From contig NZ_JAKSYE010000075.1 in NCBI RefSeq assembly GCF_022829685.1, forward strand, positions 183,830 through 247,829: a stretch of 64,000 nt of DNA, in the 5' to 3' direction. The DNA is from Methylobacterium sp. E-045. Its GTDB lineage: Bacteria; Pseudomonadota; Alphaproteobacteria; Rhizobiales; Beijerinckiaceae. Positions within the stretch are counted from its first letter, which is position 1. Every line of letters starts with the position of its first letter. Below, piece after piece: positions 57,836 to 64,000 of the stretch. The position numbers and the translations under genes are program-made. A model generated the notes under the pieces. The model saw nothing but the letters and a program-made list of their open reading frames with translations. It did not search any database and was not told the DNA's origin.

Positions 57836-59773
57836 TTGGCCCAACACGCATCGGCCCCCGGGGCCTCGGTGGAGAGCGCAGCTTCGAAGAGCGCAGATCC
57901 TCCGCGCGCCGGCCTGCCCCTCCTCCTCGGGGCGCTCGGCATCGTCTACGGCGATATCGGCACCAGCCCGCTCTACGCCTTCAAGGAAGCCGTGCGGGCG
58001 GCATCCGGCGGCGGACCGCCCCAGGCCATCGCCGTGGTCGGCGCCGTGTCGCTGATCTTCTGGGCCCTAATCCTCATTGTGTCGCTGAAATACGCGGTGC
58101 TGATCCTGCGTGCCGACAACCGGGGCGAGGGCGGCATCGTCGCCATGCTGGCGCTCCTCGGCGCCCGCCACGCCAAGCCCGGCACACGGCAGGCCGTGCT
58201 CCTCGTGGTCGGCCTCGTCGGCGCGGCCCTGCTCTACGGTGACGGAGCGATCACCCCGGCGATCTCGGTGCTGAGCGCGGTGGAGGGCCTCAAGGTGGCG
58301 GCTCCCGGCCTCGACCATGCCGTCCTGCCCATCACCATCGCCATCCTGGTCGGGCTGTTCCTGGTACAGAGCAAGGGCGTCGCCTTCATCGGCCGGATCT
58401 TCGGCCCGGTGATGGTGGTGTGGTTCGTGGTCCTGGCGCTCCTGGGCCTTGGCGGCATCTGGCACGCGCCGCAGATCCTCGGTGCCCTCAACCCCTGGCG
58501 CGCGGTGGATTTCCTCCTCCATGCCGGCTGGCACGTGAGCTTCGCCATGCTCGGCGCGGCCTTCCTCGCGGTCACCGGCGGCGAGGCGATGTATGCCGAT
58601 CTCGGCCATTTCGGCGCGAGGCCCATCCGCCTCGCCTGGTTCGGCCTCGTCCTGCCGGCCCTCGTCATCCACTATTTCGGCCAGGGCGGCTTGCTGCTGG
58701 TCTCGCCGGACGCCATCGAGAACCCGTTCTACCGCCTCAGCCCGGACTGGGCCTATTATCCGCTGATCGCTCTCGCGACGCTGGCCACCGTCATCGCCTC
58801 GCAGGCCATCGTCTCGGGCGTGTTCTCGCTCACCCAGCAATCGATCCAGCTCGGCTTCCTGCCGCCCATGCGGGTGATCCACACGGCGCGCGAGGAGCGC
58901 GGGCAGATCTACGTGCCGGTGATCAACTGGCTGATGGCGGCCGCCACCCTGACCGCCGTCCTCACCTTCGGCTCGTCGGACAGGCTGGCCGGCGCCTACG
59001 GCATCGCCGTCTCGTCGCTCATGGCGATCACCACCCTGCTCGCCGCCCTGGTGGCGCTGAAATGGGGCTACAACCCCATTGCGGTCTTCGCCGTCAACGG
59101 TTTCTTCCTCGCCATCGATCTCGTCTTCCTCGGTGCCAACAGCGTGAAGCTGTTCGAGGGCGGCTGGTTTCCCCTGGTGCTGGCCGGCCTCGTCGCCTTC
59201 CTGATGCTCACCTGGCGCAAGGGGAACCTGCTGGTGGAGGAGGCCCGAACGACCCTGCGACAGCCCGAAGCGGAGTTCATCGCGCAGCTGCGCCGCGAGC
59301 CGCCGATCACCCTGCCGGGCAACGCCGCCTTCCTGTCCTCGGCCACGAGCGGGATCCCGCTCCACCTGTCGCGCTTCGTCGAGCGCAGCCATGCCCTGCA
59401 CAAGCGCATCCTCCTCGTCACCGCCCTCTACGAGGAGGCGCCGAGCGTGCCGCGGACCGAGCGCGCCGAGGTGACCGAGATCACCCCGGACATCTTTCGC
59501 CTCGTCCTGCATTACGGCTTCATGGAGGACGCCTCGATCCCCGACGGCCTGCGATGCGCCGTCGAATGCGGCACGCTGCCGAAGGCGTTCCTCGACGACC
59601 TGACCATCTTCATCGGCCACGAGACCATCATCCCGAAGAGCGACGACCGGGGCATGGCGACGTGGCGCGAGACCATCTTCGCCTTCCTCCTGCGCAACGC
59701 CGAGGCCACCGGCGCGCAATTCTGCATCCCCACCCGGCAACTCGTGGAGGTTGGCACCGAGATCGAGATCTGA
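57836..59773 (+). CDS. kup: Low-affinity potassium transporter Kup
   Basis: A 645-aa K+ uptake protein with about twelve TM helices. GIVYGDIGTSPLYAFKEAV is near residue 30, YGDGAITPAISVLSAVEGL is near 130, and GGEAMYADLGHFG and a C-terminal cytoplasmic domain ending in GTEIEI follow. TTG at 57836 is the most plausible start: GGAAGGAA lies upstream and the length then matches the family. It ends flush against the convergent small secreted-protein gene. Confidence 0.94.
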   Translation: MAQHASAPGASVESAASKSADPPRAGLPLLLGALGIVYGDIGTSPLYAFKEAVRAASGGGPPQAIAVVGAVSLIFWALILIVSLKYAVLILRADNRGEGGIVAMLALLGARHAKPGTRQAVLLVVGLVGAALLYGDGAITPAISVLSAVEGLKVAAPGLDHAVLPITIAILVGLFLVQSKGVAFIGRIFGPVMVVWFVVLALLGLGGIWHAPQILGALNPWRAVDFLLHAGWHVSFAMLGAAFLAVTGGEAMYADLGHFGARPIRLAWFGLVLPALVIHYFGQGGLLLVSPDAIENPFYRLSPDWAYYPLIALATLATVIASQAIVSGVFSLTQQSIQLGFLPPMRVIHTAREERGQIYVPVINWLMAAATLTAVLTFGSSDRLAGAYGIAVSSLMAITTLLAALVALKWGYNPIAVFAVNGFFLAIDLVFLGANSVKLFEGGWFPLVLAGLVAFLMLTWRKGNLLVEEARTTLRQPEAEFIAQLRREPPITLPGNAAFLSSATSGIPLHLSRFVERSHALHKRILLVTALYEEAPSVPRTERAEVTEITPDIFRLVLHYGFMEDASIPDGLRCAVECGTLPKAFLDDLTIFIGHETIIPKSDDRGMATWRETIFAFLLRNAEATGAQFCIPTRQLVEVGTEIEI

Positions 59774-60070
59774 CTATTCGGCGTCCGGGCTGCGCGGCAT
59801 CCGCGCGGCCACGCATTCGCGCATGGCGTCCTCGATCCTGGCGGCCTTGGCGTTGCCGTAGACGGCCACGTCGTCGATGCATTTCAGGAAGTAGCCGGCG
59901 GTGAAGCTCTCGCTGATGCTGTTGAACGACTTGCCGAGGCGGGTGGCGATCTGCATGCGGTCCATGGCCGTGCCCTTGCTCCATTCCGTGAGCGGGTCGT
60001 TCATCGACAGGGCGTGCGCCAAAGCGGACATCGCAGCGAGCACGGCCAAAGCAGCCAACCTGTTCGTCAT
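59774..60070 (-). CDS. Small secreted hypothetical protein
   Basis: A 98-aa protein with a signal peptide (RLAALAVLAAMSALAHA-LSM). The mature alpha-helical part has two cysteines (FLKCIDD and MRECVAARM), perhaps forming a disulfide. I recognise no family. ATG at 60070 is used; an upstream ATG at 60088 would add six residues. Its end abuts the kup stop without any gap. Confidence 0.65.
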   Translation of the reverse strand: MTNRLAALAVLAAMSALAHALSMNDPLTEWSKGTAMDRMQIATRLGKSFNSISESFTAGYFLKCIDDVAVYGNAKAARIEDAMRECVAARMPRSPDAE

Positions 60071-60274
60071 CGTGTGGCATCCTCCCATCGGCCGCGACGG
60101 ATCGTCGTCCGTTCATTGATGGCCGTATGGGGCGGGACGATACTGACATCGGCAGCATCGTACAAATCGTTCGACCCACGGCGAGGCTAATTCTCCGCCA
60201 TGGGTCTTATAAAGACTTATTATGATCTTTTGAGAGCGCGGGCTCGGCCGTCGGTTCGGATCGGCGGAGCCCTC

Positions 60275-60293
60275 CCCCTCGCCCGCAGAGGGG
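60275..60293. repeat. Short GC-rich hairpin upstream of the small secreted-protein gene
   Basis: A 6-bp stem (cccctc / gagggg) with loop gcccgca, 22 bases after the end of the acyl-CoA ligase gene. It belongs to the same type as the hairpins at 48508 and 52938 and may end the oxalate-like operon. Confidence 0.45.
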
Positions 60294-60314
60294 AGACGGG
60301 AGAAGGCTGCCGCC

Positions 60315-61850
60315 TTACGCCAGGCCGAGCTTCTGGGCGAGGCCGATGCGCTGGAGCTTGCCGGTGGCGCCCTTCGGAATTTCCTCGAGGAAGATGATCT
60401 TGGCCGGCACCTTGAACGGGGCGAGGCGCTCGGAGGCGAAGCCCCGCAGATCCTTCTCCGACAGGGCGTCGTGGCCCTCGCGCAGGACGATGGCAGCGAC
60501 CACGTCCTCGCCGAGCTTGTCGTGCGGCATCGCGAAGGTGATGCACTGGGACACGGCCGGGTGGTCCATCAGGATCTCGTCCACCTCGCGCGGGGAGATC
60601 TTCTCGCCGCCGCGGTTGATGATCTCCTTCAGGCGCCCGGTGATCGAGAGGTAGCCCTCCGGGGTCAGCGTGCCCTGGTCGCCGGTGCGGAACCAGCCCT
60701 GCCGGGTGAAGGCTTCGGCATTGGCCTTGTCGTTGTTCTCGTAGCCGGACATCACGTTGTCACCGCGGATGACGATCTCACCGGTCTCGCCGGCGGGCAG
60801 CGGCTCGCCGTCATGGTCGACGATGGCGATCTCCGGGCCGGCGGCGAGGCCCACCGAGCCGGCATAATGCGGCCGGGGGGGGAGCGGGTTCGAGGCCATC
60901 TGGTGGGCGGCCTCGGTCATGCCGTAGGCCTCCAGCAGGGGCGCGCCGAAAACCTCCTCGATCTCCTTCATCACCTGCGGCGGCATGGAGGACGAGGAGG
61001 AGCGGATGAAGCGCAGGGGATTGGCCGCGATGATCTCCTTGTTGCGGGCGGCGCGGCCGAGGATCGCCTGATGCATCGTCGGCACCGCCGTGTACCAGGT
61101 GGGGCGGACCTCCCCCATCCAGCCGAAGAACTTCAGGGCGTTGAAGCCCGGCGTGCAGCAGACCTGCCCGCCCGCCGAGAGCGGCGCCAGGATGCCGGCG
61201 ATGAGGCCGTGGATGTGGAACAAAGGCATGATGTTGAGGCCGCGATCCTCGGCCGTGAAGGCGAGGGTGGTGCGGATGTTGCGGGCCGAGGCGCAGACGT
61301 TCGACTGTTTCAGCGGCACGATCTTCGGGCGCGAGGTGGTGCCGGAGGTGTGGAGCACGAGGCCGATATCGTCGGGATGGGCCGGGCCGCCCTGGGCCGC
61401 GGGCGTCGCATCGGATGCGGAAAAGGCGAGGGTGAAGCTGCCCGCGCCCTGCTCGGGCGTCGGGGTCAGGCGCACCACCGGCACGCCGAGCTTCTCGGCC
61501 ACCGCCACCGCCGGGCTCTGCGAGCCCTCTGCCGCCACCAGCAGCTTGGCGTTGAGGTCGGTGAGGTAGAACTCGAACTCGTCCGCCTTATAGGCGGGAT
61601 TGAGGGGTGCCGAGGTGGTGCCCGCCGCGATGGCGATGAAGGCGGCGGCCATTTCCGGCCCGTTGTCGAGGACGATGGCGACCCGGTCGCCACGGCCGAT
61701 CCCCTGCGCGTTGAGGGAGGCGATGGTGCTGTCCGTGAGCGCCCGCAGGGCGCCGAAGGTCAGCGGAACGCCGCCGGGGCTCGACAGGGCGCTGGCCTCG
61801 TCGGCGCCCGCCTGGATCAGCGCGTGCAGGGTGGTTGCGGTCTCGGCCAT
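60315..61850 (-). CDS. AMP-forming acyl-CoA ligase, AAE3/oxalyl-CoA-synthetase-like
   Basis: A 511-aa ANL-superfamily ligase. The P-loop VLHTSGTTSRPKIVPL is near residue 165. MPLFHIHGLIAGILAPLSAGG and TWYTAVPTMHQAIL resemble plant AAE3 and yeast Pcs60, which make oxalyl-CoA. YGMTEAAHQM, WFRTGDQGTL, GRLKEIINRGGEKISP and the late ATGKLQR lysine complete the fold. It is the last gene of an operon with a PanE2-like reductase and an OxlT-like antiporter, so oxalate is the likely substrate (inference). ATG at 61850 is used. Confidence 0.82.
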   Translation of the reverse strand: MAETATTLHALIQAGADEASALSSPGGVPLTFGALRALTDSTIASLNAQGIGRGDRVAIVLDNGPEMAAAFIAIAAGTTSAPLNPAYKADEFEFYLTDLNAKLLVAAEGSQSPAVAVAEKLGVPVVRLTPTPEQGAGSFTLAFSASDATPAAQGGPAHPDDIGLVLHTSGTTSRPKIVPLKQSNVCASARNIRTTLAFTAEDRGLNIMPLFHIHGLIAGILAPLSAGGQVCCTPGFNALKFFGWMGEVRPTWYTAVPTMHQAILGRAARNKEIIAANPLRFIRSSSSSMPPQVMKEIEEVFGAPLLEAYGMTEAAHQMASNPLPPRPHYAGSVGLAAGPEIAIVDHDGEPLPAGETGEIVIRGDNVMSGYENNDKANAEAFTRQGWFRTGDQGTLTPEGYLSITGRLKEIINRGGEKISPREVDEILMDHPAVSQCITFAMPHDKLGEDVVAAIVLREGHDALSEKDLRGFASERLAPFKVPAKIIFLEEIPKGATGKLQRIGLAQKLGLA

Positions 61851-61968
61851 GGAAGCTGTGTCCTCATCGTCAGTTGCCTTCGGGGTGGTGAAGGCGGTCC
61901 GCCGCATGGGGAGCGGCACATGTTCACGGGGATGGGCGGTCGGTGGCGACCGCCGGGGGATCGTCGGG

Positions 61969-62979
61969 TCAGGCCGTCGCGATGGACAGGCGCCCCTGCG
62001 CCCGTTCGAGGCTCTGCGAGAGCAGCCGCATCAGGGCGTAGACGGTGCCGATATGCGGGGTCGGGGTGTCGGTGAGGCGGCCGAGTTCGATGATCGAGCC
62101 GACCAGGGCTTCGAGCTCGATCGGCCGGCCGGCCTCCACGTCCTGCAGCATCGAGGTCTTGTGCGCGCCGACCTTCTCGGCCCCGGCGATGCGCCGCTCG
62201 ATCCCGAGCTTGAAGGTGATGCCGAGCTTGTTCGCGATGGTCTCCGCCTCGCGCATCATGTCGGCGGCGAGCGCCCGCGTCTCCGGGAACTGGCAGATAT
62301 CCACCAGGGTGGCATGGGCCAGCGCGGAGATCGGGTTGAAGCTGAGGTTGCCCCAGAGCTTGAGCCAGATCTCGGCGCGGATGTCGCTGGTGACGGGCGC
62401 GCGGAAGCCCGCCTTGATCAGGAGCTGGGCCAGGGCCTGGACCCGCGGGCTCATGGATCCGTCGAGTTCGCCGAGACCGAAGCGGTGGCCCTCGATCACC
62501 TGGACCACGCCGGGCTCGGTGAGGACGGCCGCCGGATAGACCACCGAGCCGATGACGTGCTTCGGGTCGAGATGCTCGGCGATGAGCCGGCCCGGATCGG
62601 CGGTTTCCAGATGGGTTCCGGCCAGGTCGCCCCCATGGCCACCCGAAAAATACCACCACGGGATGCCGTTCTGCATGGTCACGACGAGGGTATCGGGGCC
62701 GATGAGGTGGTGGAGGTCGGCGGCGATCGGCCCGACCTGATGCGCCTTCACGGTGAGCAGCACCACGTCGTGAACGCCGGCCTCCTCCATGGACTTCGTG
62801 GCCTTGAGGTTCGTCACGTGGATCTCGGAGCCGTTCTCCTCGATCAGGCGCATGCCGTTGGAGCGGATGGCATCGAGATTGGCCCCGCGTGCGATGAAGG
62901 TGACGTCCTCGCCGATATTCGCGAGGCGAACCCCCAGAAATCCGCCGATGGCGCCTGCGCCGACGATCGCGATGCTCAT
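61969..62979 (-). CDS. panE2: PanE-family reductase, probable oxalyl-CoA reductase (PanE2-like)
   Basis: A 336-aa NADP-dependent ketopantoate-reductase-family enzyme. The Rossmann motif AIVGAGAIGGFLGVRLA is at the N-terminus. VTMQNGIPWWYF, then EIWLKLWGNLSFNPISALAHAT with the catalytic-type lysine, and SMLQDVEAGRPIELEAL follow. True PanE is usually nearer 300 aa. A PanE paralogue was reported as oxalyl-CoA reductase in M. extorquens AM1, and this gene sits between an OxlT-like transporter and an oxalyl-CoA-synthetase-like ligase. A pantothenate role is the alternative. Confidence 0.78.
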   Translation of the reverse strand: MSIAIVGAGAIGGFLGVRLANIGEDVTFIARGANLDAIRSNGMRLIEENGSEIHVTNLKATKSMEEAGVHDVVLLTVKAHQVGPIAADLHHLIGPDTLVVTMQNGIPWWYFSGGHGGDLAGTHLETADPGRLIAEHLDPKHVIGSVVYPAAVLTEPGVVQVIEGHRFGLGELDGSMSPRVQALAQLLIKAGFRAPVTSDIRAEIWLKLWGNLSFNPISALAHATLVDICQFPETRALAADMMREAETIANKLGITFKLGIERRIAGAEKVGAHKTSMLQDVEAGRPIELEALVGSIIELGRLTDTPTPHIGTVYALMRLLSQSLERAQGRLSIATA

Positions 62980-63027
62980 GCTCGTGTCCTCATTGTCCGG
63001 ATGTCGTGTCGGTCTGGTCTGTGCGGC

Positions 63028-63804
63028 TCAGGCGAAGCGGTTCGACAGGATTCCGATCCCTTCGATCTCCACCTCGACGGTGGCACCCTTCGGGATCGGT
63101 CCGGAACCGTTGGAGGTGCCGCAGGCGATGACGTCGCCGGGCTCCAGCGTCATGCCCCGCGAGATCATCGCGACGATCTCGTGCGGGCGGAAGATCATGT
63201 CGGAGAGGGGATAGGTCTGGCGCTCACGCCCGTTCACCCGCACCTTCACCGAGAGGGCCTCGGGGTCGAGGCCGGTGGCGATGGCCGGGCCGAACGGGCC
63301 GAACCCGTCGAGACCCTTCGAGCGCGTCCATTGGGCGAAGCTCGGATCGGCCTTCAGGATTTCCAGGGCGGTCACGTCGTTGACGCAGGTATAGCCGAAG
63401 ATGTGGTCGGCCGCCTCGTCCGGGGTGAGGTCGCGCGCGCTCCGGCCCGCCACCTTGCCGATGACGATGCCGAGTTCACCCTCGAACAGGATGCGCCCGG
63501 CGCAATCCGGCACCGCGATCTCGGCGCCGCTCGGGCGATAGGTGTTGGCTGGCTTCAAGAGGAACAGCGGGGCGACCGGCGGGGTCAGCCCCTGCTTCTC
63601 GGCCATGGCGGAGAAGTTGTTCCACAGGGCGATGACCTTGCTCGGCCGGCACGGCAGGTCGAGGACGACCTCGGAGAGGGGCAGGATCTCTCCCGTCGCC
63701 CGCGGCGCGTCGAACAGGTCGCCCTCGTGCACGGCGACCTGCTCTCCGTCGAGGCGGCCGAAGCCGGCGCGTCCGTCGTGAATGTATCCGATCCAGCGGG
63801 CCAT
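63028..63804 (-). CDS. Fumarylacetoacetate-hydrolase-family protein
   Basis: A 258-aa FAH-fold enzyme. The metal-binding region is visible in ILFEGELGIVIGK, then FGYTCVNDVTALEI and KGLDGFGPFGPAIAT, and LEPGDVIACGTSNGSGPIPKGATVEVEIEGIG. The family includes hydrolases, hydratases and oxaloacetate or acylpyruvate decarboxylases; the reaction cannot be told. The ATG is only three bases after the upstream antiporter stop, so it is tightly co-translated. A role on C4 or C2 acids would suit the operon. Confidence 0.82.
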   Translation of the reverse strand: MARWIGYIHDGRAGFGRLDGEQVAVHEGDLFDAPRATGEILPLSEVVLDLPCRPSKVIALWNNFSAMAEKQGLTPPVAPLFLLKPANTYRPSGAEIAVPDCAGRILFEGELGIVIGKVAGRSARDLTPDEAADHIFGYTCVNDVTALEILKADPSFAQWTRSKGLDGFGPFGPAIATGLDPEALSVKVRVNGRERQTYPLSDMIFRPHEIVAMISRGMTLEPGDVIACGTSNGSGPIPKGATVEVEIEGIGILSNRFA

Positions 63805-63807
63805 GGT

Positions 63808-64000
63808 TCAGATGCTCCGGGCGACGACGCGGGCACGCCAGGGCTTCAGCAGCACGATGGCGAGGAGGGAGGCGAGGATGTTGGCGCCGGCTGCGACGAG
63901 GAAGACGCCGTCCCAGCTGTTTGTGGCCTGCTGGAGGTAGTTGGCCACGGGCACGAGGAGGGCGGCTGTTCCCTTGGCGGTGTAGAGCAGTCCGGCATTG
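63808..64000 (-). CDS. MFS oxalate:formate antiporter-like protein, C-terminal part
   Basis: The last 63 codons of a transporter that runs off the window. The reading N-A-G-L-L-Y-T-A-K-G-T-A-A-L-L-V-P, then W-D-G-V-F-L-V-A-A-G-A-N-I-L-A and a final L-L-K-P-W-R, matches the end of the OFA (OxlT) family. It would exchange oxalate for formate across the inner membrane. It is the first visible gene of the minus-strand operon and ends three bases before the FAH-family gene. Confidence 0.7.
   Translation of the reverse strand, partial: NAGLLYTAKGTAALLVPVANYLQQATNSWDGVFLVAAGANILASLLAIVLLKPWRARVVARSI

Overview
The window is a high-GC alphaproteobacterial chromosome segment, most probably Methylobacterium/Methylorubrum or a close relative. 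The pointers are the gene order (secB/Tim44/mltA/smr; rho-mnmE; parAB-rsmG-mnmG; holA-lptE-leuS; aroKB-xerD; ileS-lspA-M16 peptidases), the Rhizobiales-type intergenic repeats, and a PanE2-like enzyme in what looks like an oxalate operon. Assignments rest on reading the sequence and protein motifs; no database search was run. I saw no rRNA, tRNA, CRISPR array, phage or insertion sequence.

Region by region. 1-15.1 kb is ordinary core genome: the first codons of a probable SecB, then Tim44-like, MltA, Smr, Rho and MnmE on the plus strand. Facing them is a minus-strand run leuS-lptE-holA-mnmG-rsmG-parA-parB. A perfect 16-bp parS site lies inside rsmG, a partial parS-like palindrome lies inside leuS, and holA seems to start at CTG. 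15-26.5 kb holds a PLP-homeostasis protein, a divergent PEP-carboxylase-like protein, a secreted Lys/Pro-repeat protein, a cupin, a CNNM/CBS protein, aroB-aroK, a small membrane protein coupled to xerD, and a PAS-XRE regulator next to an AT-rich gap. 26.9-32 kb has an AI-2E-type permease, MoaE, a tandem gamma-carbonic-anhydrase-like protein, a DUF3108 protein, a flavin-binding split-barrel protein and an orphan XRE antitoxin-like protein.

32.2-45 kb: a TetR regulator sits divergent from a giant LplT-PlsC-acyl-ACP synthetase fusion, with twin palindromes centred between them. Then come a chemoreceptor, bioF, a polytopic membrane protein, bioA, a lone receiver, a MarR regulator and two small envelope proteins. 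45.5-53.7 kb: ileS, lspA, a secreted protein, an active/inactive M16 peptidase pair and HupE/UreJ. 53.7-60 kb: a divergent azoreductase/MhqO-like pair, a ferredoxin-NADP reductase translationally coupled to bioD, kup, and a small secreted protein.

60.3-64 kb is the most interesting metabolic unit. It is a minus-strand operon running from an OxlT-like antiporter (cut by the window edge) through a FAH-family enzyme and a PanE2-like reductase to an AAE3-like acyl-CoA ligase. Read together these suggest uptake of oxalate, ligation to oxalyl-CoA and reduction to glyoxylate, which would feed the serine cycle. Biotin genes are scattered over three loci (bioF, bioA, bioD), and no bioB is present in the window.
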